Positions 53,037 to 61,742 of a DNA stretch of 64,000 bases are shown in pieces. This stretch comes from Thermohalobaculum sp039026375. Lineage in GTDB: Bacteria; Pseudomonadota; Alphaproteobacteria; Rhodobacterales; Rhodobacteraceae. The first letter of the stretch is position 1, and each line of letters starts with the position of its first letter. A program made the position numbers and the translations under genes. The stretch is taken from NCBI GenBank assembly GCA_039026375.1, contig JBCCML010000007.1, positions 1-64,000 of the forward strand, read 5' to 3'. The notes under the pieces were generated by a model, which worked only from the letters and a program-made list of their open reading frames with translations, was not told where the DNA came from and made no database searches.

Positions 53037-55235
53037 TCACCTCGGCAGGTAAACAGCTACGTTCGCGACATCCCCCTGGTCCAAGCCCAACGCTCTTGCC
53101 GCCTCCTGAGATAGGGTTGCAGCCCGGCCGCCAGCACCCGGCTCTCGCCAGACAAAAGTAACGCGAGTCGTTGCACCTGTTGCCGTGTCTGTGATCCACC
53201 CCATGCGTTGTTTACGATCGAAGGGCCCAGAAATCCAAGCGCCGGGACGCGCTTCTGCGCCTGTAAACACAGCCGGAGTGAACCCGACCCAGCGTGCATT
53301 CGCGAGTGTCGGTCCGACAGCGTTAGGGTCCACCGCTGCGACCTGTACGTCCACGCTGGTGGATGGTTCCGGTTCCTCGGGACCTGCTGTCTCAGGGTTG
53401 ACGATCTGGGGCGTGACGGGCTCGACCGCCGGTTGTTCAGGCGTTGGCTGCAAGACAGGTGCCTCGACCTCTGGCACCGGTTGTTCTGAAACCACCGGGG
53501 GCGCCAGCGCGATAGTTCCCTGAGCGTCTGGCGTTGGCTGCAGTTCGGGTCCTTCGTCTGCAACGACGACTTGCTGTTCGTTTGCGCGATCGGGTGCGAT
53601 CGCAACATCCTGAGGCAGGGAAGGTTGTGCCGGTAAACTGGGTGCCCCGCTCGATTGGCTTGCATCTGTCGTGATCGCGACGTCTGGACTTTGTCCACCT
53701 GGCGCCGTCAAACCGCCAGCGGGCGGCGAAACTGGCGTCGGTCGTGTTGCAACGGAGTTTACTGGCGGAGTCACTGGAGCACTAGTTTGGCTTGTAGCCG
53801 TTGGAACGGACGGCAGCGCGAGCCCGGTGGGTTGTGATGTTGATGCATTGCCTGTCGGCTCTGCGATAACCCCGTCGGGCGATGTGGTTACAGGCGTCTC
53901 AATTCTCCCGGCGCTGGGTGATTGACCACCTGTGCTGCCTGTCGCACGCGGGACATCACCACTGCGCGGTTCGGCTAACGCCAATTCCGTGTCGCTTTCG
54001 GGCGCGCTGCTCGCGTTGGGTGCCGTAGCTGCGACGCCACCGGTCTCCCCGAGGGGGAAGGGCGCAGTCGTGGTGCCAAAAGCAGGTAGTGCGACGTCTG
54101 CTGGTATTTCTTCCAACGTCAACTCCGGAACCACGGCAACGTCTGCTGGCAGAGTAGGTTCACTGCCGGAAGGTCTGGCTGGGTCGGTTGCACCGAACTC
54201 AGGGGCCGCCACAGATGGTACACCAATCGTCGGGGCTTCCTCCGATCCGGCTGGCGTCGGTGCGACCGCGATTTGGGGTTCCGCTACCGCTAGTTCGTTT
54301 ACGCTACTCGACGAAGGTTCTGCAAAAGCCGGTTGACCGGTAATCGGCGCGCTTGCCCCGCTGCCGGCGGTCGGAGAAGGGCCGGTACGGGCGACGTTCG
54401 CAGCTAGGCTGGCCGAGGTGCTACCTAATGCAGGTTCGGGTGGCACGGGCGCGGATACCGCCGGGGCGGTTGAAGTACCGCCGCTTTGCGGTTGTGCAGC
54501 GACGGTAATGTTGGGTTCCGCGAGAGGGCGGGCAGGTTGTGGTGTGACTTCGGGAACGGTCGGTGACGTCGCGATACCAGCGACTGGTGCTTCAACTGGC
54601 TCAGCCAATGGCGCCTCTGATGACGCCGGTGTCACGGGTAGACCGGCGATTTCAATAGCAGAGGGTTCGTCTTCGATGGGAATAGGTACCGCTGGCGCAT
54701 CTGCCGCCGTCTCTACTTGGCCCAGTGTCTCTGCAATCTGCAACTCGTCGTCGTCAGGTTGCTCTGCTGGTGTCTCTGGAGAGGGCGGAGGCGCCGCGAC
54801 TATCTGGACTTCAACAGCGGGTTGTGGTGCTTCATCTGTAATTGCGATTAGGCATCCGTCACCGCAGCCCAAGGTGTCCATCCAGGCGAGCGCATTAGCT
54901 GTTAAAGTCTCACCACTCCCAGAAAATGGCAGCCCACGACGTTCGGCCATGACTTGACCGGTAGATGCATTCACGATCTGCAAACTGACGGTGCCCCCTT
55001 GGATCGTGGCCTCCATCCGAGCTGGCATACCGCCATAAAAGTAAGTTTCATTTGCTTGAACCAAAGCTTGGTTGACTGCGTTCCGTTCTGCGGAGGTGCT
55101 GCCGCCATCAACCTGCACAAGTCCAATATTCCAACTTTCGCCGGGGAAGTCCGCTGAGGCATTACTTGAAGCCAATACCAACGTGCCGATTGCCGTCGTC
55201 ATCATCAGTTTGACCATTGCTTTGCACGGCGACAT
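53037..55235 (-). CDS. Secreted Ala/Pro-rich protein with C-terminal RlpA-like domain
   Basis: A 732-residue exported protein in three parts. The signal peptide (about 1-28, ending SNASA) is followed by an N-terminal domain (about 30-140) with a CGDGC pair. A very long Ala/Pro/Ser/Thr/Val-rich, probably disordered region follows (about 145-640). The last ~90 residues form a folded domain; GWITDTATGATTRVTFVW and LSQEAARALGL align with the double-psi barrel of RlpA peptidoglycan transglycosylases. The RlpA catalytic NDRGP segment reads WREPG here, so lytic activity is doubtful. It would span periplasm or cell wall. AGGAGG precedes the ATG at 55235; a Met at 55241 overlaps it. I know no named homologue. 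Confidence 0.7.
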   Translation of the reverse strand: MSPCKAMVKLMMTTAIGTLVLASSNASADFPGESWNIGLVQVDGGSTSAERNAVNQALVQANETYFYGGMPARMEATIQGGTVSLQIVNASTGQVMAERRGLPFSGSGETLTANALAWMDTLGCGDGCLIAITDEAPQPAVEVQIVAAPPPSPETPAEQPDDDELQIAETLGQVETAADAPAVPIPIEDEPSAIEIAGLPVTPASSEAPLAEPVEAPVAGIATSPTVPEVTPQPARPLAEPNITVAAQPQSGGTSTAPAVSAPVPPEPALGSTSASLAANVARTGPSPTAGSGASAPITGQPAFAEPSSSSVNELAVAEPQIAVAPTPAGSEEAPTIGVPSVAAPEFGATDPARPSGSEPTLPADVAVVPELTLEEIPADVALPAFGTTTAPFPLGETGGVAATAPNASSAPESDTELALAEPRSGDVPRATGSTGGQSPSAGRIETPVTTSPDGVIAEPTGNASTSQPTGLALPSVPTATSQTSAPVTPPVNSVATRPTPVSPPAGGLTAPGGQSPDVAITTDASQSSGAPSLPAQPSLPQDVAIAPDRANEQQVVVADEGPELQPTPDAQGTIALAPPVVSEQPVPEVEAPVLQPTPEQPAVEPVTPQIVNPETAGPEEPEPSTSVDVQVAAVDPNAVGPTLANARWVGFTPAVFTGAEARPGAWISGPFDRKQRMGWITDTATGATTRVTFVWREPGAGGRAATLSQEAARALGLDQGDVANVAVYLPR

Positions 55236-55384
55236 GTTCATCCTCCTGGCTCTGCACATTCACTATAGCAGACCAAATCGGCAGGCGCATTCGACGATGC
55301 CCCCTTTTTGAACGAGTATGCGGTTCTGTCCAAGCACTTGCCAGCCCGGCAGTTATTGCAGGTCCAGTGCACGCCGAAACACAA

Positions 55385-55414
55385 GGGGCCCCGAAGTTTT
55401 GCGCTCCGGGACCC
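55385..55414 (-). terminator. Rho-independent terminator after rplT
   Basis: On the minus strand GGGTCCCG (55414-55407) pairs with CGGGGCCC within 55393-55385, one pair being G-T, around a 13-base loop, then TTGTGTTTC follows. It lies 25 bases after the rplT stop in the correct orientation. Confidence 0.6.
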
Positions 55415-55438
55415 ATGTGTAATGAAACCTAACGTTGG

Positions 55439-55801
55439 TTAGGTCAAAGCGGCTTTGGCTTTGTCGACAATTGAGCCAAAAGCCTCTGGCTCGTGTACAG
55501 CGAGATCGGCCAGCACTTTCCGATCGATCTCGATATCTGCCTTGGCAAGGCCGTTGATAAACCGCGAATATGTCAACGTTTCATCGTGTGCGCGAACAGC
55601 AGCGTTGATCCGCTGGATCCACAGTGCGCGAAACGTCCGCTTTTTGCGCTTGCGGTCGCGGGTTTGGTACTCAAGAGCCTTGTCGACTGCCTGCGTTGCA
55701 GTGCGGAATGTCCGAGATCTTGCTCCGTAGTAGCCCTTCGCTGCCTTCAGAACCTTCTTGTGGCGCGCAATGGAAGCGGGTCCGCCCTTTACTCGTGGCA
55801 T
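55439..55801 (-). CDS. rplT: 50S ribosomal protein L20
   Basis: A 120-residue basic protein that binds 23S rRNA early in large-subunit assembly. The N-terminus PRVKGGPASIARHKK and the helix AKGYYGARSRTFRTA are diagnostic, and the C-terminal globular part with LADLAVHEPEAFGSIV is complete. It follows rpmI by 12 bases in the usual rpmI-rplT order. The infC and pheST genes that often flank this pair are absent. In enterobacteria L20 represses translation of this operon through rpmI leader RNA; the leader here is about 80 bases but no such fold was verified. A terminator follows. Confidence 0.97.
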   Translation of the reverse strand: MPRVKGGPASIARHKKVLKAAKGYYGARSRTFRTATQAVDKALEYQTRDRKRKKRTFRALWIQRINAAVRAHDETLTYSRFINGLAKADIEIDRKVLADLAVHEPEAFGSIVDKAKAALT

Positions 55802-55813
55802 GTCAGTCCTCCC

Positions 55814-56011
55814 TCAAGCGTATGGCAGGAACTGCTTCACGATCTTCTCGTCCTGGGGCGAGAGTACCGTGGTACCGCGTGCGTTCCGAATGAATTTGTT
55901 AGTGCGTTTAATCATGCCGTGGCGCTTTCCGGCCTGCTGGACCTTCACACGCCCGTTGGCAGTGACCTTGAAGCGCTTCTTCGCGCCTGACTTGGTCTTC
56001 ATCTTGGGCAT
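55814..56011 (-). CDS. rpmI: 50S ribosomal protein L35
   Basis: A 65-residue basic ribosomal protein with the family start PKMKTKSGAKKRFKVT, RHGMIKRTNKFIRNAR in the middle and VLSPQDEKIVKQFLPY at the end. I choose the ATG at 56011 because family members begin MPKMKTK; the frame is open 40 codons upstream, including an ATG at 56023 that gives MEIE first. A promoter lies about 80 bases before it, and rplT follows 12 bases later, so the two form a small operon. Confidence 0.97.
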   Translation of the reverse strand: MPKMKTKSGAKKRFKVTANGRVKVQQAGKRHGMIKRTNKFIRNARGTTVLSPQDEKIVKQFLPYA

Positions 56012-56086
56012 TTCGATCTCCATTCCTGGGTTTCGGCTCGGAAAGCGCGGCAGCCCATACCGGCCGGCTTTCCGTTCAGAGCGCGC

Positions 56087-56115
56087 TCTATAGGCGCCGC
56101 ACTGGTGTAACGCAA
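56087..56115 (-). promoter_or_regulatory. Probable sigma-70 promoter for rpmI-rplT
   Basis: On the minus strand TTGCGT (56115-56110) and TATAGA (56092-56087) are separated by 17 bases, predicting a start near 56080 and a leader of about 70 bases. Both hexamers and the spacing fit a strong housekeeping promoter, as expected for ribosomal genes. Confidence 0.58.
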
Positions 56116-56263
56116 GCCGAATTGCGTTCATCTGGGCGTGGCGAGTAGGGGGAATCCTTTCATCAATAGCTACGACTAATTTAGCTGGTACTCTCGAGCC
56201 TCGGCAAAGTTGCCGCCGAATAGTCCTGGCTACAGTCTTTGCGGGCCGACGCTAATCTCAGAT

Positions 56264-56866
56264 CTATGCGGGTGTTGTTTGCAAGTGAAAGGCCGCTGTC
56301 AAAACCACGATGACTAAAGCAATGGCCATAGCCACATTGATCGTGCGTTGCAGGGCAGGGGACAATTCTAAGCGGCGCAGACCGACGCCAGCACCAAGCC
56401 AAGCCAAGTGTACGGGCACCCAAACCAAGTTCATCAGAAGGAACTTCCACGCCACCTCGACCATAAGATCCTGGGGGTAGAAGGGGAAGCCGGTTACCAG
56501 AAGCCCATTTACGACATAGGCCTTAGGGTTGACGAGTTGGAGGCCTATGCCCGTCCAAAGGGTCGGCGCCCGGTCAGGTTGAATGAAACCAACGCGCGCT
56601 CCTGCCAGCGCGATCTTTGCGGCCAGGTACAAGAAGTAAGCGACTGAGGCGATCAACAAACCGGTGCGAAGTCCAGGAATAGCGTCAATGCTGGCGACCA
56701 AGCCGGTAGCAACCATCAGAAAAGTCAAATTGGTTCCGATGCAAAGCCCAACAAGAAAACGAATGCCGGCCGGCCAACCAAAACCAGCGCCAATTCCCGC
56801 GGTCGTCAGGACACCTGGACCCGGTGTTATGATCATGAGAAAAAACGAACTGACGAACGCAAGCAT
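56264..56866 (-). CDS. LysE/RhtB-family exporter
   Basis: A 200-residue inner-membrane protein with about five or six hydrophobic helices. The family signature near the N-terminus is ITPGPGVLTTAGIGAGFGWPAG (matched over residues 12-33 in the TPGP pattern), and NPKAYVVNGLL occurs near residue 115, where LysE proteins have NPKA. It would export amino acids or related compounds; the substrate cannot be read. Its start overlaps the pyrD stop by one base (TGATG), so it is the last gene of the DUF952-pyrD-lysE operon. A link between pyrimidine synthesis and the exporter is not obvious and may be only shared expression. Confidence 0.87.
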   Translation of the reverse strand: MLAFVSSFFLMIITPGPGVLTTAGIGAGFGWPAGIRFLVGLCIGTNLTFLMVATGLVASIDAIPGLRTGLLIASVAYFLYLAAKIALAGARVGFIQPDRAPTLWTGIGLQLVNPKAYVVNGLLVTGFPFYPQDLMVEVAWKFLLMNLVWVPVHLAWLGAGVGLRRLELSPALQRTINVAMAIALVIVVLTAAFHLQTTPA

Positions 56867-57921
56867 CAGGCATCAACGCCGATGGCACCGGCAACGCTGG
56901 CGTACCCGTCACGGGCGAGAATCTTTCTGAGATCTTTTGCGACACGGCTTGTGTGGCTAACACCCTCGTAGACCAGCGCTGAATACATCTGGACTGCGCT
57001 GGCGCCCGCGCGGATCTTTGCATAGGCGTCTTCGCCGGACGAAATGCCACCCACCCCGATTAAAGGCAGACGCCCATCTGATACCCTATAGAGCTGCTTT
57101 AACACTTCGGTCGAACGCTGGAACAGTGGTCGGCCGGATAGGCCCCCTTTTTCCTGCCAACCCGCCGAGCGCAAGCCCCTTCGATCAAGGGTTGTGTTGG
57201 TCGCAACCACAGCGTCGATCCCCCGCTTCAAGCAGATATCGGCAATGTCGCTCAAGTTATCCAATGACAGATCCGGTGCAATCTTCAGGAAGATAGGAAG
57301 GCGTATGCCACCGGATCCCAACTCGTCCCGACGCTCCAGCACACGGCCCAAAAGCATATCTAGTGCTGCCCGGCCCTGCAGGTCTCGAAGACGTTCAGTG
57401 TTTGGCGAGGAGACGTTTACCGTTGCGAAATCGACAATATCGTGAAAGCGGGAAAGGACGGCCATGTAGTCATTAGACTTATCCTCGGTGTCCTTGTTCG
57501 CCCCAAGATTAACGCCGACAATACCGGTCACCGGTCGAGCAGTTAGCGATGCATAAGCCGCTTCCATCCCGCAATTGTTGAAGCCGAACCGGTTGATCAC
57601 TGCTCTGTCGCTGGACAGTCGAAACAATCGCGGTTTGGGATTGCCAAACTGAGGACGCGGCGTCACCGCCCCAATTTCTGTAAAGCCAGCGCCCGTTCTC
57701 AGCGTCTCAGGAACCGCTTGTGCATTCTTGTCAAAGCCTGCCGCTATTCCGATCGGATTGGGTAAGTCTATTCCGGCGACATTGGTTTTCAGACGGTTTG
57801 ACTGCACCGGCCCTCTCCCTCCGGCAAGCCCCGCACGAAGCAATTTCAGACCAATTTCATGCGCCGCTTCTGGCTCTAATAGATGCAGTAGGCGCAAACC
57901 CGTCTTTTCGATCAGGCTCAT
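56866..57921 (-). CDS. pyrD: Dihydroorotate dehydrogenase, class 2 (quinone-dependent)
   Basis: A membrane-associated flavoenzyme that oxidises dihydroorotate to orotate in pyrimidine synthesis, passing electrons to quinone. The 351-residue protein has the N-terminal amphipathic helix of class 2. FMN/substrate motifs include NPIGIAAGFDKNAQ (about residue 58), RLFRLSSDRAVINRFGFNN (Asn pair), GVNLGANKDT and NVSSPNTERLRDLQ with the catalytic-base Ser (about 177); GVGGISSGEDAYAKIRAGAS binds the flavin phosphate near the end. It overlaps the DUF952 gene by four bases and the LysE gene by one. Confidence 0.96.
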   Translation of the reverse strand: MSLIEKTGLRLLHLLEPEAAHEIGLKLLRAGLAGGRGPVQSNRLKTNVAGIDLPNPIGIAAGFDKNAQAVPETLRTGAGFTEIGAVTPRPQFGNPKPRLFRLSSDRAVINRFGFNNCGMEAAYASLTARPVTGIVGVNLGANKDTEDKSNDYMAVLSRFHDIVDFATVNVSSPNTERLRDLQGRAALDMLLGRVLERRDELGSGGIRLPIFLKIAPDLSLDNLSDIADICLKRGIDAVVATNTTLDRRGLRSAGWQEKGGLSGRPLFQRSTEVLKQLYRVSDGRLPLIGVGGISSGEDAYAKIRAGASAVQMYSALVYEGVSHTSRVAKDLRKILARDGYASVAGAIGVDA

Positions 57922-58256
57922 GTCATCTCAGCAGGGAATAAATGACCTTCGGCGGACATTGGCAGTTGCTTCGACCAAGTAACGTCCGCGTGCCGGAGTT
58001 TAGCATAGAGATGGGGGAACAGTGCGCCACCTCGCGACGGTTCCCAGCGTAAGTCATCGCCAAGGGCACCGGTGTCCATGGCTATGATCCAAAGGTCCGC
58101 CTGCTCTGCGAAATGGCGTGAGACGGTCTCTGGTACTTGTGCAGCAGTCGAAAAGTGTATGAAGCCGTCTTGGATGTCGATTGGCGCTCCGCCAGTTTCG
58201 CCGTTCACACGGAGGTCCAACCACTCGTCATCGGTGAGAACTTTGTATATCAGCAT
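57918..58256 (-). CDS. DUF952-family protein
   Basis: A 112-residue cytoplasmic protein. IYKVLTDDEW at the start, DGFIHFSTAAQVPET (about residues 30-44) and LRWEPSRGGALFPHLYA (about 70-86) are characteristic of DUF952, a fold related to ADP-ribosylating or glutathione-binding scaffolds, with no settled function. I start at the Met of MLIYKVLT (58256); the frame is open 22 codons upstream without similarity. Its stop overlaps the pyrD start (ATGA), so it heads that operon, a neighbourhood I have seen in other Rhodobacterales. Confidence 0.86.
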   Translation of the reverse strand: MLIYKVLTDDEWLDLRVNGETGGAPIDIQDGFIHFSTAAQVPETVSRHFAEQADLWIIAMDTGALGDDLRWEPSRGGALFPHLYAKLRHADVTWSKQLPMSAEGHLFPAEMT

Positions 58257-58410
58257 CTGCGGGACGTAGCTTTTGCTGATGATTTCGGCAATGGTCAACG
58301 TCGTGGAATTAGGTCGAAGCAACCTGTCAAAGCTATCCTAGACATACTCACTTCCCAAGCTCGTCAGAGCCGTCTTTAGGCAAGCCACTAATTGAACTTA
58401 GCAGCAAGGA

Positions 58411-58444
58411 AGCGTGGCAGACAGGAGGGGCTCTCTGCCACGCT
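58411..58444 (-). terminator. Hairpin terminator after the class III aminotransferase gene
   Basis: AGCGTGGCAGA (58411-58421) and TCTGCCACGCT (58434-58444) are exact complements around a 12-base loop. It lies 10 bases past the aminotransferase stop on the minus strand. The following bases (TTCCTTGC) are only moderately T-rich, so termination strength is uncertain. Confidence 0.65.
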
Positions 58445-58453
58445 CAAATGTTC

Positions 58454-59848
58454 TCAGTGTACGTGGCCTTCGGACTTGGCCCAGTGCAAAGTTGCGTCGA
58501 GGGCAGTCTCCATCGGTTCGAACAAGGCGTCAACCTGCTCCTCGGTAATGATCATCGGTGGGCACAACGCAAGGGAATCGCCTATCGCGCGCAAGATCAC
58601 ACCGTGTTTCAATAGTTCCATTGATAGCGCCGGTCCAACTTTCCCAGGGATCGCGAAGCCCGATGGGTCGCCATGCTTTGGTGCGACCTCGATCGCGCCC
58701 ATCAATCCGGCCGAACGCACATCTCCCACAAGCGGATGATCGCGGTACTTTGACAGCTTTTCTTGGAAGTACGGCGCAATCTTGCGAACGTGACCGAGAA
58801 TGTCTCGCCGTTTGTAGATGTCGAGAGTTGCACAGCCGACAGCGCAACCGAGCGGGTGGCCGCCGTAAGTATATCCGTGTCCGAGGGCTGGGTGCCGCGC
58901 CGACTCCGCCTCGATCGCGTCTGCCATTTCCGCATCAATGGCAACGGCAGACAGCGGAGCATAAGAAGCGGTCAGCTGTTTTGCCATAGAAACGCTTGTT
59001 GCGGGTACATTGAACGTTTCGGTTCCGAACCAGTTACCGGTGCGGCCAAAGCCGGTGATGACCTCATCTGCGATCATTCTGACATCGTACTTCGCCAGCA
59101 CCGGAGCGATCGCTTCGAAATAGCCATTGGGCGGAACGATGACGCCCCCTGCACCCATAACTGGCTCTGCGATGAATGCCGCGACTGTATCAGGCCCCTC
59201 CGCGATGATCATGTCTTCAAGTTCGCTCGCTAATCGCGCGGTGAACTCTCGTTCGGTCTCGCCGTCTCGGCCCTCGCGCCAAAAGTGCGGTGTCGTGGTG
59301 TGTTTCACGAAATCGAACGGTAGATCGAAAGACCCATGGTTTAGGGGAAGACCCGTCATCGACGCTGAAACGAGTGTCACACCGTGGTAGCCTTTTTTGC
59401 GGCTGATTATCTTTTTTTTCTCGCGCTTACCAATCGCATTCATCATGTACCATGTCAGCTTGACTTGGGTGTCATTTGCCTCGCTTCCGCTGGAGCAATA
59501 AAACACCCTCGACATGGGGATCGGGTATAAATCCTTGATCTTTTCAGCCAGTTCGATCGCTGGCTCGTGCGTTCTGCCGCCAAAGAGGTGGTAGTAGGGT
59601 AGGCGATCAAGTTGAGCTTTCGCGGCATCGATCAGTTCGGCATCTCCAAAGCCAAGGCCTGCACACCATAGTCCCGCCATGCCTTCGATGAATCGGTTGC
59701 CCATGTCGTCATAGACGTACACACCCTCACCGCGTTCGATCAGATGTGCGCCAACCCGCCGGTGGGTCTGTGCATTGGTGTAAGGATGCAGCAAGGCCTC
59801 GATATCGCGCATCTGAGCATTCGAGAGTGGCTTCGTGTCGTGGGGCAT
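58454..59848 (-). CDS. Class III PLP-dependent aminotransferase (omega-amino acid:pyruvate type)
   Basis: A 464-residue fold-type I enzyme that moves a terminal amino group from an omega-amino acid or amine to pyruvate or another keto acid. FYCSSGSEANDTQVKL (about residue 118) binds the cofactor phosphate, ADEVITGFGRTG (about 262) carries the Asp, and the Lys is in SMAKQLTASYAPLSA (about 290). WCAGLGFGDAEL and YHGVTLVSASMTGLP are typical of the omega-transaminase branch. A polyamine or beta-alanine-type substrate is plausible. The start is the ATG at 59848, after AAGGAAC. A hairpin terminator lies just past its stop. Confidence 0.9.
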   Translation of the reverse strand: MPHDTKPLSNAQMRDIEALLHPYTNAQTHRRVGAHLIERGEGVYVYDDMGNRFIEGMAGLWCAGLGFGDAELIDAAKAQLDRLPYYHLFGGRTHEPAIELAEKIKDLYPIPMSRVFYCSSGSEANDTQVKLTWYMMNAIGKREKKKIISRKKGYHGVTLVSASMTGLPLNHGSFDLPFDFVKHTTTPHFWREGRDGETEREFTARLASELEDMIIAEGPDTVAAFIAEPVMGAGGVIVPPNGYFEAIAPVLAKYDVRMIADEVITGFGRTGNWFGTETFNVPATSVSMAKQLTASYAPLSAVAIDAEMADAIEAESARHPALGHGYTYGGHPLGCAVGCATLDIYKRRDILGHVRKIAPYFQEKLSKYRDHPLVGDVRSAGLMGAIEVAPKHGDPSGFAIPGKVGPALSMELLKHGVILRAIGDSLALCPPMIITEEQVDALFEPMETALDATLHWAKSEGHVH

Positions 59849-60051
59849 GGGGGCGTTCCTTCTGCTAAATCGTCGTCGCATCGCAGGACGCCGATTCCAA
59901 CCATTTAAGTTGGAGTTTGCCACAAACTCTCCGCATTGTGACCCTTCATGGGCAAACCAAGGCTCAACGCGTCGAATTGCCCAAAATGATCAGCAATTTT
60001 GCCGGAATACCGTGCTGTTCTCAGTCTCGTGCATTTCAATAGGGGACGACA

Positions 60052-60738
60052 ATGGGGGCTCACTCGACCGATAGCTTGGCGCGACGTCAGAATGGAAGGC
60101 GCTGCTCTATTTATCCCAAGACTTTGCAGGTAATCTGCGACTCTGCGACAAACACAATCTTGAGTTCGATTGGCGATCCCGAGGAACTACTGGGGTGCTT
60201 GCGCGCTGAACTAGATGTTCCCGGAGCGTGGTACCGAGGGATACACCCGGACGATAGGGCGCAGATCGAGGTCTTCTGCGCCAACAGCGTTGAAGATCGG
60301 CGAAGTTACGAGATCGCGTATCGCCGACTTGCTGACAGAGGTGAGTTGCGATGGCTGCATGAAATTGCCGAGTTTGAAGTCGACCAAACCACTGAGAGCA
60401 CATACCGAGTCACTATTATCGACATAACTCAGTCGGTTTCATGGGCGAAGGGCGCCGTTGCGTCCCACCGTCTCGACCAGGCAATTCAACTGATCGCTGA
60501 AGAAATGAGCCGTCCACTAAACGATATCTCTGGCTATGGCGATATGCTGGCGCGTCACTTGTCCGGGCAGGGGGATGATGTCGGTAGTGACTATGCCGTC
60601 GGCGTTCGCGAAGGGGTTCAACAGATTCGTGATTTTCTGGAGGGCCTCGCGCACCATATTCCTGCGGATGAACTCGAGGAAGTCGAACTGGCTAACGATG
60701 TCCGGAGTTTGCTGACAAAGATGAAGCTAAACAAGTAA
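60052..60738 (+). CDS. PAS-domain protein with degenerate HisKA-like helix
   Basis: A 228-residue soluble protein. A PAS_3-type fold (about residues 30-135) ends in YRVTIIDITQSV, followed by a helical segment with EEMSRPLNDISGYGDML that aligns with the dimerisation helix of histidine kinases. The His of the usual HELRTPL box is Glu150 here (codon 60499-60501), and no ATPase domain follows: the protein stops about 80 residues later. It cannot be a normal kinase. It may be a scaffold or a sensor that dimerises with a kinase or phosphatase elsewhere. ATG at 60052 follows AGGGGAC. It converges with the glutaminase gene, 24 bases apart. Confidence 0.72.
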   Translation: MGAHSTDSLARRQNGRRCSIYPKTLQVICDSATNTILSSIGDPEELLGCLRAELDVPGAWYRGIHPDDRAQIEVFCANSVEDRRSYEIAYRRLADRGELRWLHEIAEFEVDQTTESTYRVTIIDITQSVSWAKGAVASHRLDQAIQLIAEEMSRPLNDISGYGDMLARHLSGQGDDVGSDYAVGVREGVQQIRDFLEGLAHHIPADELEEVELANDVRSLLTKMKLNK

Positions 60739-60762
60739 TGAGAGGGTCTGACATTCACAGGA

Positions 60763-61650
60763 TCAGCAAAGATAACTCGCTAGCTTCTCGAGAGCGGCTT
60801 GCCCTGCGTATGAGTTTCCGTAACCGTCTAACGGGGGTGACCAGGCGACTGCCGAGAACGATTTTGGCTGTACTACCAAGATGCCCCCACCTACTCCCGA
60901 CTTGCCAGGCAGCCCTACCCGGAATGCGAACTCCCCGGACTGGTCGTAGAGACCGCATGTACGCATGATAGCCCTTAGTCTCTGCGCATGCTGTCCTTGA
61001 GCACAAGCTGCTGAGCCTCCTTGCGGCTCGATCAAAAACATTGCCGATCGGGCGAGGTCCCTGGCCGACATCTCGAGCGCGCAAAACCTGAAATAGGTGT
61101 CCGTTACCAATGTCGGGTCTTCCCGCAGGTTGCCATGTGCCTTTAATACAAACGCGATGGCTCTGTTAAGGTCGCCGAACTCCAGCTCCGATCGATGAAC
61201 TTCGCCGCTGTACTGGACGGCCTCGTTGCCGCTTAGCAGTCGCATCTGATTTCGAAAGCTGCCGGCGATCTGTGGACGGCGATGCAACAAGGCGTCGGCC
61301 ACAACAATTGCGCCTGCATTGATGAAGGGATTGCGGGGGATGCCCCCTTCCGTCTCCAACTGGATCAGGCTGTTGAAACGCATGCCAGATGGCTCACGCC
61401 CGACCCGACGCCACAAATCATCTTCGACCCACTCCATCGCGAGGGCCAGCGTGAAGAGCTTCGAGATCGATTGTATCGAAAACGGTTCATCCGCATCACC
61501 GGTGGCAAACTCCTGGCCGTCCGCCGTTCTAACTACCAAGGCAAACTTGCGTGGATCGACACGGGCCAGCGCCGGTATGTAATCGGCTACGCTTCCTTCA
61601 GCAGCACAAGGCCGGGCAGTCGCTGCGATCTCTTCGAGGATCTTCTGCAT
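60763..61650 (-). CDS. glsA: Glutaminase
   Basis: This serine-dependent enzyme hydrolyses glutamine to glutamate and ammonia. The 295-residue protein has the beta-lactamase-like SxxK active site in SIQSISKLFTLAL (about residue 60-70), the Asn region in RNPFINAGAI (about 105), the Tyr/Gly segment in CGLYDQSGEFAFRVGLPGKSGVGGGI and the usual C-terminal GNSYAG. It is slightly shorter than the typical 305-310 residue E. coli enzyme. The ammonium product may feed central metabolism or acid tolerance. It is divergent from the argE-like gene. Confidence 0.93.
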   Translation of the reverse strand: MQKILEEIAATARPCAAEGSVADYIPALARVDPRKFALVVRTADGQEFATGDADEPFSIQSISKLFTLALAMEWVEDDLWRRVGREPSGMRFNSLIQLETEGGIPRNPFINAGAIVVADALLHRRPQIAGSFRNQMRLLSGNEAVQYSGEVHRSELEFGDLNRAIAFVLKAHGNLREDPTLVTDTYFRFCALEMSARDLARSAMFLIEPQGGSAACAQGQHAQRLRAIMRTCGLYDQSGEFAFRVGLPGKSGVGGGILVVQPKSFSAVAWSPPLDGYGNSYAGQAALEKLASYLC

Positions 61651-61742
61651 ATGGCTAGCCTGCGCTGTCCAACGACTTCTAGCAAGCCCACGCTTGACCG
61701 CGAGCGGTCATGCCCTCCATCAAGTTCGAGACGGAGGAGCGT

